Assembly: GCA_021234155.1 (NCBI GenBank)
Contig: JAJEKV010000070.1
Coordinates: 6,023,311-6,087,310 of the forward strand
Length of the DNA: 64,000 bases
Direction: 5' to 3'
Origin: Isoetes taiwanensis
Taxonomy: Eukaryota > Streptophyta > Lycopodiopsida > Isoetales > Isoetaceae
Shown here: one piece after another, positions 12,196 to 23,892 of the stretch
Numbering within the stretch: position 1 is the stretch's first letter
Layout of the letters: the number at the start of each line of letters is the position of its first letter
Notes under the pieces: generated by a model
Database searches by the model: none
Told to the model about the DNA's origin: nothing
The model's input: the letters and a program-made list of their open reading frames with translations, nothing else
Program-made: the position numbers and the translations under genes

Positions 12196-13759
12196 TTGTA
12201 TTTTTGCGGTGGTCGACTTCATGCAGTCCTTCATAGTTTTTCGGTAATGCTTGATGGTCAATTCACCACTTTCTAGAAGCACTACAACTTAAAGAAAATG
12301 CGGGCTCCAAGGAATTGAACTCATTTGAGACTTATAACCGTCTTGATCTATTTGTTGGGCCTCTATATTGTTAATCAACAGCTATGTCTTGTCAGTATCC
12401 CTTTGTTTTCAACATGTACGTGAATTATAAAAGATTTTGACCAATTTCAAGTCGTCTGCTTCTTCAACTTCGTCATGTGGGAAAACATTTCACGAACAAT
12501 ACAAGAATATCATCAGCAAGGTTTATTATATTTTGCATTCAATTGACACTGCATGATCAAGACATGATGAAGACAATGAAACCAGCATTGTTTAGCCATA
12601 AAAATAATTTTGACTCTATGTTTAATTGTGGATATTATTTCGAGTTCTGTAATAGTTTAAAAGCTCATAGGGGCATACTTTTTTGCAATGTGTGGTAGAA
12701 TGGGGAATTCATTGCAATCTCTCATGACCCTTGATTGAATTGGAGTTCTAGGTGACCATCTCGTCAGATTGCTTGCTAATTATTATTCAAGCTTGGATGC
12801 AGCAAACCAGGCATATAAGAAAATTACAAGACCTACAATATATACATGCACTGTCGTCATTCTGGCAAATAACAATTTGAAATAGGGGAATGCATCCAAT
12901 GAATTGTACAATAGAATGCAAAAGCGTATGCCTAAAGCTTTTTATCCTGATCTGCTCCACAACCAAACAAACAAACAATGAGATATTCGATGTGTTTGCA
13001 GCTCCACAGGCTTCGATTTATGTGAGATACTTTCTGCTTGCCTAACAGCAAAGCTTTATTTCGTATCATTGTATTCAGTTCTGAAATTCGTGTGTTCTTT
13101 ATTTTACAGGTTGCCGAACTCTTTGGCTGCATTTTGGAAGATAAATGTAGGTCGTCTGACTGCAGAGAATTCTGTTTCCAAATGTTCAGGTTTATGGTTT
13201 TGAATTGATTGTCAAAACATGACTTTGAACTATGATTTAAGCCACTTCACCCTCCGGCCATGGAGGGCAACCCTCCGTGCGCAGCACCTTATTTGTTTCT
13301 TTCAGTGTCTCACAGCAATACAAGCACATTCGAGAAGTCTTTGCACCAGAAGACCTAATATTATACATGGCTTTCTCAGTTTTCAAATCTGATGCCAGGT
13401 GGAAATTAATCAAAAAAGAACCAAAACCTTCAACACAAACCTTCTTACCTTTATTATAGTTGTCCACAAGCATAGGTATACCTGTCTGCTCAAAGACCCA
13501 TTTCAACACTTCATTATTCTCCTTCTGAACTTGGAAAAGGCCCAACCACCACGTATGATCCTCGGATTGGATTGAAAACCACTCGGGGTCTCTATCCTTC
13601 CTCTTTAACATTTTTTGCTGTTCATAATCTGCAGCAAATGCCCGATTCATGAGTGTCAAAGACACCCTTTCATACTTGACTTTGTGGCTGAGTTCCATTT
13701 CATCAAGCTTCAAACAAACCTCCAGCTGGCTGTTTTGAATGCTATCTTCATGTATATTA

Positions 13760-15785
13760 CTAGTGATGGTGCCCAGCGTTGCTGGGCATAAGTTGGGAAC
13801 ATGCGTGGACGGATACCTAGTCAGCCCAGACTTCTTTCCATAAATCAATATATAATAGAAACCAAGTCCAGTGTTACTGAGCTATAAAGGTTTTTGTGCA
13901 TTTAATACCCTTCCCCTTCCTTTTCCTTTTTGCTCTATCCCATGTTTCCCTTTTCCTCATTATCCTACACTCTCCTTTTTCCTTTTCCATTTTTTCTTAT
14001 TTTTCCTATACGTTATCTTTTTCTGTTCTCCCTTTTTTCTTTTTTTAGCCCCTTTCTCTCTCCCCTTCCCTTTCCTTCCCTTCCCTTTCTCTTCCCCCTC
14101 CCCTTTTTCCCTTTCCCTTTTTCTGATAGCCTTTTTCTCTTCCCTTTTCATCTTTTCCCGCCCCTCCCATTTTTTCCCTTTCCTTTTCCCCTTTCTTTTC
14201 CTTTTCCTTTTCTCTTTCCCTTTCCATTTTCCCATGCCCTTTTTTTTTCTCTTTTCCCCACCTTTTTATTTGGCCTTTTTCTTCAATTTCCCGCCCTCTT
14301 CCTCTTTATCCTGTACTCTTTTCCCCTTCTCTTTTCCCATTTCCCTCTCCCCTTTCCCCTTTCTGCTTCCCTTTTCTTTTTTCTTTTCCCTTCCCTTTTC
14401 ATCCCTTCCCCACCTTTCGCTTTTCTCCGTACCCGTTTTCTCTTTTCCTATCCTCCTTCCTTTTCATTTTCGCTTTCCCTTTCCCTTTTCTTATGCCTCT
14501 TTCCATTTGCATTTCTCCCCTGTTTTTATGTGCTCCTTTTCCTTTTTTCCCCATCCTCCTCCGCCTTTTCCCTCTTCCACTTTTCCCTTTTCTCTTATTT
14601 TTTTTTCTTTTTACATGCTCTTTCTCTCTCTTTTTTTTTTTTCCTTTCCTCACCCTTTCCCTCTTCCTTTTTTCTCGTGCCCTTTTCCCCTTCCTCTCTT
14701 CCTTTTTTCCATTCCTTGCTCTCCACCCTTTTCTCCTTTTTCTCCCTCCCTTTTCCTCCTTCTCCCACCCTTTCCCTCTTTCCTTTTTCTCGGTGTTTTT
14801 ATCTTCCTTTTTTCCCTCTTATTTTTTTTCTCATTTTCCTTGTCTCTTTTTCTATGCCATTTTCCTCTTTCCTCACCTCTTCTCTCTAACTTTCTTCCTT
14901 TTTTTGATGCCCTATTTTTGTTTCCCGTTTCTTCTTACTTCACCCTTTCCCTCTTTCCTTTTTTTTGCCTTTTGCCCTTTTCCTCGTGCCCTTTTTCTAG
15001 GTTCCCCCTTTCCATCTCCTTTTTTTTTTTTCCTATCGTCCCTTCTTTCCACCCTTTTCATGTTCATCTTTGCCCCCTCCCTTTTTCCACCCTTTTCATG
15101 TTCATCTTTGCCCCCTCCCTTTTTCCACCCTTTCTCTCTTTCCCTTTTCTCGATGCCTTTTTATCTTCTTTTTCTCCTCTCTTTTTTTCCCCCTTTTCCT
15201 TTACCTTTTTCCATGTCATTTTCCCCTTCCCTTCTCCTCTTTCCTCCCCTTTTCTCTCTAACCTTTTCCCATCCTTTTTCGATGCTCTCTTTTTGCTTCC
15301 CTTTTCCTCTTTCTTCACCATTTCCCTCTTCCTTTTTTCCCATGCCCTTTCCCCCTCCCCTTTTGCCCTTTTCCTCGTGCTCTTTTTACAGGTTCCCTTT
15401 TTCCCTTTCCGTCTCCTTTTTTCTTTTTTCCTTTCCCTTTTCCCATGCGCTTTATTTGTCCCCTTCTTTCCTTCCTTTTCCCTTACCCTTTTTCTCCTTT
15501 CCCACCCATTCCTTCTTCCCCTTTTTTCGTTGCCCTTTTTTCCTCCATTTTTCCTTTTCTTTGCCCTTTTCCTCTTCCCCTTTTTCCCATGCCTTTTTTC
15601 CCTTTTACCCATACCTTTCCTCCCCTTTCTTTTTCCTTTCCCCTTAAGAGATCAAATCACGACTAACCACATTAGTGGGAAGTCGTGCGATAAATCTCGG
15701 CCTTCAATTTCCATCAGATGATCTCAGCCATTTAAATTAGGGCTTGATCCATTCAATACGGTATAACATTATAATATAAGATAGA
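13760..15785 (-). mobile_element. Non-autonomous Helitron carrying a polypyrimidine tract
   Basis: On the minus strand the element begins TCTATCTTATATTATAATG (15785) and ends with hairpin GCCCAGCAACGCTGGGC, then ACCATCACTAG (CTAG at 13760-13763). A TC start, a 17-bp hairpin about ten bases before the end, and a CTRR terminus define Helitron ends. The sequence just inside the 5' end (15650-15770, with GGCCGAGATTTATCGCACGA read on the minus strand) resembles known plant Helitron heads. There is no target-site duplication, as expected; the flanking host bases are T and T on the minus strand. It lies in an intron of the surrounding minus-strand gene. No Rep/helicase is encoded, so it must have moved with help from another copy. 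Confidence 0.8.
13903..15645 (+). repeat. 1.74-kb polypyrimidine/polypurine tract
   Basis: The plus strand is almost pure C and T in runs such as CCCTTTTCCTTTTCCC, broken every few tens of bases by short words such as CATGCC or CGTGCC. A 51-bp unit containing TTCATGTTCATCTTTGCCCC is duplicated in tandem at about 15050-15130. Long open frames on either strand (Phe/Pro/Leu/Ser-rich or Lys/Arg/Glu/Gly-rich) follow from composition and are not genes. Such a tract can form triplex (H-) DNA. Confidence 0.95.
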
Positions 15786-16989
15786 AAACTACCATAAATT
15801 TCAGAATGCTCTCCAAGTCAAACCACAAATTGTTTCTCTCATGGAGACTTATAATTTTGTTGTCATTGGAGATACCTTTTTTAGATCTTGGCCCTGAAAT
15901 AGTGAATGGTGCTTCACACTTAATCGAGTGCATTCCTCCAAGGATCTCTTCAACCAGGTGTTTCTCCTTGCCCTGATAAGATTCAGATGGTGTGGCCTTG
16001 GAACCATAACTTTATTTGTCCCAACCATGTTCAATGCATCCGAGAATTGCTTGAAGAGCAATCTATAAGCTGCTGTACTAATTCCAGCAGAATCACATAC
16101 ATTTTGAATTTTATTTGCATCCATTTTAGAACTCACCTCATGAAGAAGCAGGTCCATAACAGATTTCTTCAAATCAGAATTCTCGGGTGAATTTAACATT
16201 GAAATGATTTCTTCTTTTGTGGCAATACTTCTTACAATGTTGCCAAGATTCTTCCTCACACCCTTTTTTCCCTTACTTGACTGTAGCACTTGCTTCATAG
16301 CATAAATTCTCCGTCGAGCAGCCCCACACTTAATATTAAGTGTTTCAATTGGCTTGAATTCTTTTATTCTCTCTCGAGCACCAAGAACAGTCCTCTTTGA
16401 TCTCTCCAATCTCTTCTGCAAGACTGTTTTATATTCTTTCTAGCATGATCTGCCATTGCTGAAAGTCTTGCAAACTCTAATTGCTTGACACATTGCTGAA
16501 ACATCACAATATCTTCCTCCAATTGAGAATTCCTTTTTGTTAGCTGGCTGACCTGCTTATCCTTTTCCCTTCTTTGCTGCTCTAACTGATCTCTCAATTT
16601 AGACAACTCCGTATCTCTCAAATGCAAGCAATGTGACAAATTGTTATTTTGATAAATTAATTGCAAACTGTATTGTACCAGGCTCTCACAGTAGCCTAGC
16701 AGCCCCGACTTTCCCTCACAAACAAACCTCACAAGGCTTGTTACACAATTGAAATTTGGACATTTACCTGTGAATGGATTTCGTGGGTAGATTTCCCCTA
16801 CTGTCCAGATATCAGCATGCTTGGCTCCACTCAATCTCAAAGCATTATGTTCTTCTTTGCTGACAGTAGATTTTGCAAATTCTGATGAAGGCAAGGTAAT
16901 TCTCATTTGAACCATGGCAATGACTGCAGCTAGCAGAAACCATCCCAGAAACTCCATTGTTGATTTTATATTGAATTCAAATGTTTCAG

Positions 16990-17172
16990 GTGCGGGAAAT
17001 TCAAATTTGAACTACAATTCAAAATTTCCGAGCACTTTAGAGTAAGGGAAATTCAATATTGAACTGCAATTCAAATTTTTCCGAGCAAATGCAATGAGGA
17101 AATTTCAAATTTGAACTATGATTCAAAATTTTCCGAGCAAATGCAATGAGGGAAATTCAAATTTGAACTCAC
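16990..17172. repeat. Four-copy ~57-bp repeat with TTCAAATTTGAA palindromes
   Basis: Units of the form GGGAAATTCAAATTTGAACT, then ATTCAAAATTTTCCGAGCAA, repeat four times with small changes. Each holds the palindrome TTCAAATTTGAA or a variant. The array ends about 35 bases upstream of the minus-strand start at 16957, so it is promoter-proximal or subterminal to that transposon-like gene. Confidence 0.8.
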
Positions 17173-17499
17173 ACGCCCACATGAACCCTAAACCATGGAT
17201 CTCGAGCTCAAATTGTGCATTTGTTGTCTTGGAAAACCACCAGACACCTCACTTGAATAGGGAGATCTTAGGGCGATCTCGGAGACACGCCCGAGATCTC
17301 ACGAACGGATTCGAGGAACCCTAATCGAGATTTCCTCCTCTCTCTCTACAAATGACGTGGCATAATGGGATAGATCTACGTGGGCTCCAAGATACACTTG
17401 GATTCTATATTTATGAAGGCTAAATGCTCTCCAATATAATTAGGAAAATAGAAAAAATAAACCATAATATTTCTTAGGAGGACATCTTGAGACCCCATA

Positions 17500-19592
17500 T
17501 TTTCTCTAATGAACCACGGGGTTAGTCACACGGACTAAGTGGGGATCGAGGATCTAGGACATATCTAGCATCAACAATACAAAGCATTAACCTAGAACAA
17601 CAGCCTAACCTTACCGTAGCCTCGCCCCTGCAAGCCAAGTAACTAGTCCAACAAGCATGACCAATGCAACTTAATTCTAACAAAGAAGACCACATATATA
17701 ATAACCAAGCAATCATAGCATCAACATTGCAACCAATATTCCTCTGGGTCTGAGCAAGGTCAGCTCGGCTGATCAGGCCAGTGACATAGAGGCGGGGTAA
17801 CCACGTGTGTACACATCCATCCACGTTGTGTCCAGCATTGGAGGACCACTTAACTGTGCATGACGTTGTACCATACGATACCAACGCCCAATGTTCAAAC
17901 AATACCATTTACATAGCACTGTGCAATAACCGTGAGTCTAGACCATCGCACCTAGACTCCGGCCCCAGAGGTCTATATCAAAGAATTATACTACACATAA
18001 ATCAGAATACTATGAATTCCACCCAATATCAACTAGGCACATTTCCATATCAAATTTGCCTTAGAAATTCCATCATGTACACCTCATGCGACAAAGGAAA
18101 TCCAGTTATGTGCTCGTATAAACATTACTATCTCTACCATGCAACATGCAATGCCCGGTGCTTAAACAAAACACAACCTTCACTAATATCTTACTACTTT
18201 ACCCATTCCCAGCTAGTAATACCCCTAGCATATATCTTCCCTTCGCTAATTTAGTTATTTCCAAAGGGTTTAGATATACAAGTAGCTACCTTGTTAAACT
18301 ACCCATTCCGTAATCATAAATACTTATATCCATTAGCATACCCCTCCTTAACTTAGCCTTTAATCCTAAATAAATCACTTGCCCAATTCCTTAATCCAAA
18401 CTAACCCTTAATATTTTATTTTAAACCTATAACCTTAGCTTTTCCTTAACCTTATACTTTATTACTACCTTACTAACTAAATATTAACATTTTTCTTTAT
18501 TTCTTAACCCTGGCGTGCATTACAGAGGGCACGACCTCGGCCTGCAGCTGCCGGATCTGGCCTCCAGGCTATCGGATCAACGCTAAAACACTGTGGCTTC
18601 TCCCGATTTTGTTGGCAGGAGGATTCCAAGCCATTTCGGCCAGTTTGTGGCCCTAATCCGGCGGTTTTGGGTCAGCTCTTGGCCACCAAAATCCAGTTGT
18701 TGCTGCCAGATCCTGCCTCGAATCCCTAAATTCCTGCTTGCTTATGCCAATTCGACCTCACTATAGTACAAAATCGGCCAATCTCAGAGCAATTTCCATG
18801 CTTTCCAAGCATCCAAATCGGCAAGATTATGCCGTTCTGCCAGCAACATGCAAAGGAAAATACTGCTGTCTTGGCTAGTATACCTCTTGATTGATTCTGC
18901 CTTCTTTACATATTTCGGCCCTTTAGGTGCCCAAATCGATCCATTTCAGGTGGCTTTTCGTGATTTCTCATCACTATACTTCATCAAGATCATGTCGTTC
19001 AAACGGCAGCATGCAATAAGAGATATTGCTGCTTTGCTGGTTTTTGCTTAACAATTTAATCTTAATCTATTTTTAAGGATTCTAGCTAATCTAAGCTATC
19101 TCAGCTTCTTCTATCTCAGATTGAAATTATTAACATGGTAGAGAATATTAGATCGGTTAATATGCTCGCTATCCATTAACCATGCATGCCTATTCATGAC
19201 CATGCTCATATGATACAACTCCAAGTTTATACTACGTTCAGAGCAATCATTATTAAATCAACACAGCTATACAAATACTAGAAAACCCCAGGTGTAAGGC
19301 TTGATCCCCACCTGGAAAGCCCGCTTGCTTCTTCTGCACTCCCAGCAATGCTCCCAGATCTCTGCACGCAACTCGCTCCTTCAACAATCCATTTGCAATC
19401 TATCTCCTTCCGAATGCCTCACCATCACATGCCCCAATATTCACTGTACTTGTATTTATTGCTAACCTCCAGTATATTTATCCGTATAATCTCTACATAT
19501 ATGATATATGCATGGTATTTGAGTTATTATTCCTTTGCATCATCTTAATACTATAATTCCACAACATACCTCAAAATTCTAGGTCCGTTACA
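17500..19592 (-). mobile_element. Probable long terminal repeat of the gypsy element
   Basis: The right boundary is clear. On the minus strand the polypurine tract TTTGGAGGAGAGAC (19606-19593) is followed by TGTAACGGACC, a TG-starting LTR that shares TGTAACGG with the other gypsy LTR at 38635. The left boundary is not visible; I place it near 17.5 kb only because the sequence character changes there. No genes are seen. The inner part (18.5-19.0 kb) is GC-richer than its flanks. Confidence 0.5.
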
Positions 19593-19622
19593 GTCTCTCC
19601 TCCAAAAATTCAACCCATGTCC

Positions 19623-22469
19623 TCATGGGCGCATCTCCAAAAACTCATGAAGAATCCAATTGGCATCTTCCCATGTGGCATCTTCCTCAGGACAACCCGC
19701 CCATTGAACCAAAAATCTTTGTATTGTTCGCCTCCTTAAGCGACGGGTTTTCTCTCGCAGAATACGTTCTGGCCGGGGGTACAGAAAGTTCTCCCTGCTT
19801 ACTAAATCATCGTCCCCCAGCATATGGGAAGGATCAAAAACATACTTCCTCAAGTTATCACATGAAAGACGTTATATACTTTCAAGTGTGAAGGTAACTC
19901 CAACCTGTAAGCCACCTTTCCAGTACGTTCCAAAATCTCATACGGACCCGCATATCTAGGGGCCCATTTACCTGCACTTTTAAATGCCAATGAGCTCTGC
20001 TTGGGATTAATTCTCAAGAACACATAATCTCCTTTTTTGAATTCAAGTGGCCTATGCCTCTTATCTATAGGGTTTCTGTGGTTTTCTTTTGTGTTTGAAA
20101 ACTTTCCGCTATATTGTTATCACCGTCTCATAGGCCAGTTGTGGACGTTAAAATATACTTCCTTCCTTCCTTCCTTTCTTATCTGCATACTGTTTCTGTC
20201 TATTTTGTGCCACGACCAAATTCTGGCAAAGTCTCCTCAGTTGAGCATCCATGTCCTCTGCTACCTCATTAGCTGCTTCAACATTGCATTGAGGATCTCT
20301 CCAATTAAGAGGACAACGACACTCCTTACCATACATTGCCTCAAAAGGACTCATTTTGATGGAATCTTGATAGGTGTTGTTGTACGCAAACTCAGCCAAG
20401 TACAAATAAGAATCCCATACCTTTGGTTGACTAGGCACATACATCCTAAGCATGTCCTCCAAGACTTGATTAACTCGCTCCACTTGGCCATCTGCTTGAG
20501 GACGATAAGATGTATTGGCATATAACTTAGTCCCAATATTTTGAAACAACCCTTGCCAAAATTGGCTCATAAACTTTGTATCCCGATCTGATGTAATAGT
20601 GACTGGCATCCCATGCAACCTAAAAACTCTTTAACAAATAACTTAGAAATATCCATTGCCGTAGCAGTAGTCTTTATAGGCATAAAATGGGCATGTTTAG
20701 TTAGTCGATCAACTACAACATAAATTGCATCATAACCTGAACGTGTCCGGGGAAGTTCAACAATGAAGTCCATGGAAATACTCTCCCACTTAGAAGATGG
20801 AATTACTATAGGTTGTAATTCTCGAAGCTCTCTAAACCTTGATGCTTTTACCTTCTGACAAGATAAACACCTAGCCACGTACTCCTTAACCATCATTTTC
20901 TATCCGGGCTAAAAGAAATTCTGGCGCATTCTTCTCAAAGTTTTGTGTACCCCTGGGTGGCCCGCTAAAGGACTATCATGTGCTTCATATAGCAATCTCA
21001 ATCTCAACTCCTGATCATTAGGAATACACATACGGCCATTATAATACAAAACTCCTTTGGACAATGCATACCTCGGGAAGTCTTGAGGGTTCTCCACCAC
21101 AGGTGCAAAATTATGGATCCTTCCTCAATTTGCTAAGAATATTTGCATCCCATTGCCCTTCAAGCACACTAATAGAGGTTAAAACTGACCACCTAGACAA
21201 AGCATCAGCAATCAGATTTTCTTTGCCAGGTTGATATTCAATTTCAAAATCATACTCTTCCCTTAGTTGCATCCACCTCCTTTGCCTATTATTCAAATAT
21301 GGTTGTTTTGCAAAATACTTCAGATTTTGGTGGCCAGTCTTCAAAAAGAAATGACGACCCAGTAATTAATGCCTCCATACCCTCAAGGCATGGATAATGG
21401 CCAACATTTCCAGATCATGCACTGGGTAATTTTGTTCAGCAAGGACCAACTTATGAGATATGTAAGCACAAACTCGGCCATCCTGCAGCAAGACTCCTCC
21501 TATAGCTTTCCCAGAAGCATCAGTGACTACATGGAAGTTTATATTCATGTCTGGAATCCTTAAAACTGGTGCACTAATCAAAACATCCTTTAACTTTTGA
21601 AAACATTCCTGACAACTATCAGTCCAATGCAAGTCATTCTTCTTACCCAACAACGAAGTTAAAGGAGCAGCAATCTTTGCAAATTTAGGAACAAATTTAC
21701 GGTAATAACCCGCTAATCCCAAGAATGATCTTACCTCCTTCACCGTCTTTGGTGTGGGCCAATCCCTAACTGCCTCAATCTTAGAAGGATCTGGCTCCAA
21801 TCCCTTCTCTGAAATAATATGCCCAAGGTATACCAACCTAGTTTGTGCAAAAGAACACTTAGATAGCTTACCATACAACTTTTCTTGTCGCAAAATAGCT
21901 AATGTCTGTTTTACATGTTCCACATGCTCCTCTAATGTTCTGGAATATACCAAAATATCATCAAAGAAAACCAATATAAACTTATCCAAGAAAGATCGGA
22001 ATATCTCATTCATTAAGCGCATAAAGGTGGCGGGAGCATTTGTCAACCCAAAGGGCATTACAACAAACTCGTAATGTCCGTAGCATGTCCTAAAGGCAGT
22101 CTTATAAATATCTGTATCCTTGATCCAGATCTGATGATATCCAGATCGTAGATCAATTTTTGTAAAGTACTTAGCTTGTCCCAACTGGTCAAATAGCTCA
22201 TCGACCCCAGGCAATGTATATCTATTCTTCACTGTAATCTGGTTAAGCATGCGGTAATCAATACACAACCTTAATGTCCCATCTTTCTTTTTTACAAACA
22301 AAACTGGCGCCCCAAATGGAGAAACACTCGGCCGTATAAACCCTTGTTCCAATAATTCCGCTAACTGTTTCTTCAATTCAGCCATCTCTAATGCATGAAA
22401 TCTATATGGTGGCCTTGACGTAGGTTCAGCCCCAGGAACAAGTTCTATCTCATGATCTACCATTTGCAT
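19623..22469 (-). pseudogene. Ty3/gypsy chromovirus pol polyprotein, 5'-truncated and broken
   Basis: Domains run from 22469 downwards. Reverse transcriptase has [18 protein letters not shown] and the catalytic FFDDILVYS (YxDD class). RNase H follows, with [14 protein letters not shown] and later [15 protein letters not shown]. The integrase zinc region has HDSPLAGHPGVHKTLRRM and CLSCQKVK. The integrase core has SMDFIVELPRT, then TSDRDTKF, then YRPQADGQVERVN (DDE). A GPY/F module and a C-terminal chromodomain-like end (FLVQWAGCPEEDATWED) complete it. This order defines Ty3/gypsy chromoviruses, whose chromodomain targets integration to marked chromatin. Stops break the frame near 21365 and 20905 and a one-base loss breaks it near 20615. 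Gag and protease are missing beyond 22469. Confidence 0.93.
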
Positions 22470-23560
22470 TTAGCCAAGTAGATAAAGAAGTAAGTCAATT
22501 GTATTCGAGCAATCCAGCATAATTCTTTAAGCTTAATGATTTTAAATGGTACGTGAATTTTCGTGCCAGCCATAATGGCGCCGTACGTGCGGGCGCATTA
22601 ATTACACGCCGGAAGTATTAATTACCGGCCGGCCGGCCGTATTTATTACTGGCCATAAATGCGTTCGTGCGAATATACCCGTCCGAAAAAGCAAGTAATC
22701 CGTACAAAAGGTCTTCATCGACTTGGACGTTCGCGTTCAATTTCCTCCCGTACTGTCAATTCATTAAAAGGACCTGACACATTATGCAGCCATAAAGGCT
22801 ACAAAAAGAAACTGGATTACGGATGGACAGTGACAGTAAAATTTGAATTCCATAACAAACATTTCAAGTGAAAGCGGGAAAAGCCAATTCAAATTTAATT
22901 GTTTTGCAAGATCTTGGAGACGCTCGAGCTACGCCTAAGCTGTGCCAAGTTCTCTAAAGGATTTGCTGCAGAATCCCGCATCCATTGAAGGCGCTGACGA
23001 GGGCGCTGATAATCCGCTTGCACTGCGCCACTATACATTTGGATTTCTTCCACTGCATCGAATTTAGGTTTTCGGGCGAGGTAAAAGGCCTATTCTGATG
23101 CGTATCTCTCAGTGAAGTGAACTCAAAGTTGATGTTGTAGTGAATTTCAATGATAACTACAACCTCCGGGTCTCTGCTGTTAGTTCATGATCAATAATAA
23201 CTAAATCGTCCTTAAAGACTGTTTCCTTATAGGGTTCTCGGCATTCAATAGATTCTACACTAACATCACTATGTATTATATGGATTGATAAGATACCTGC
23301 TCATACTTTGGATTAGAATATGTAAAAATAGATGTTCTAAGTAAACCTGTGCACTCTGGTGTGTTTATTATACAATGTTCACGTGTTTCAAGTTATATGC
23401 TTTCTTATAGGGTGTGGATGATACAAAACACTGTTTTTATGATACAAAACACTGTTTTTATGACACTGCAGCTTCTAACGGGTCCTTGGCTACAAGTAGA
23501 CGTTGACGCCACCATTTCCTGTGAGGTATGAGTAATGCTTTAGTTTGCAAGTCAATCATT
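22470..23560. other. No recognisable gene; GC-rich patch at 22560-22670
   Basis: A short patch contains ATGGCGCC, TTAATTACCGG and repeated GGCC words, then ordinary sequence. A 20-bp unit (ATGATACAAAACACTGTTTT) is duplicated at about 23420-23460. No gene is identified. Confidence 0.4.
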
Positions 23561-23574
23561 TAACTATTGTGCTC

Positions 23575-23880
23575 GACGAGATCGCGGTCGCGATATCTTC
23601 AACCCTCTACACTTGCTATTTACTAAAGAACTCCCAGCTATCGATAACTATGAGTTGAAACCACTTGCTAACCTCGACATGTGCTTTGCACATGAGTTCT
23701 TATGTAAACAGCTAGTGTGAATGCTTGCAAAAAGCGCGACCGCGTTCTTGCCAATGCTCGATAAGATCGCGGTGGCGAAAGTCCTAAACATTTTTTAATC
23801 TCTCAGTTGTTGTTTTCTAATAGAACTTTATGATCACAGTTCTTTTTGCTTACGAGGATCGCGGCCGCGATATTCACGAC
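23575..23880. repeat. ATCGCGGYCGCGAT palindromes upstream of transposon gene copy A
   Basis: GATCGCGGTCGCGATAT occurs at 23580, GCGCGACCGCG at 23736, GATCGCGGTGGCGA at 23766 and GATCGCGGCCGCGATAT at 23861. The last lies about 25 bases before a TTTGCAG acceptor that opens the first recognisable coding block of copy A. Confidence 0.7.
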
Positions 23881-23892
23881 CTCTTGTTTGCA

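Larger units (their letters stand above)
13237..16957 (-). pseudogene. Transposon-like multi-exon gene, interrupted by a Helitron
   Basis: From its start at 16957 the frame gives a hydrophobic N-terminus (MEFLGWFLLAAVIAMVQM), a CPNFNC pair, and a coiled coil rich in E, K, Q and R (LRDTELSKLRDQLEQQRREK). It shifts frame near 16430 into a basic region (LQKRLERSKRTVLGARERIK) and continues to about 15880. A donor AAG|GTATCT lies near 15877. The last exon is about 13740-13237, with WFSIQSEDHTWWLGLFQV, then FHLASDLKTEKAMYNIRS and CLYCCE. The FHLxxDxKxxxxMxxxxxxxxxxxCLYC arrangement recalls the core of large transposon-encoded proteins. I cannot name the superfamily. The apparent frame start at 13848 is Helitron sequence, not this gene. 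Expression is doubtful given the frameshift near an A-run and the truncated end. Confidence 0.5.

Noticed and set aside
13760-13848. Start of the coding exon ending at 13237 (TRYPSTHVPNLCPATLG)
   Set aside because: These codons are the Helitron 3' end, including its hairpin; the host exon begins only after 13756.
13871-15721. 616-codon plus-strand open frame and several long minus-strand frames
   Set aside because: They lie in the polypyrimidine tract; Phe/Pro/Leu/Ser-only or Lys/Arg/Glu/Gly-only composition explains the lack of stops.
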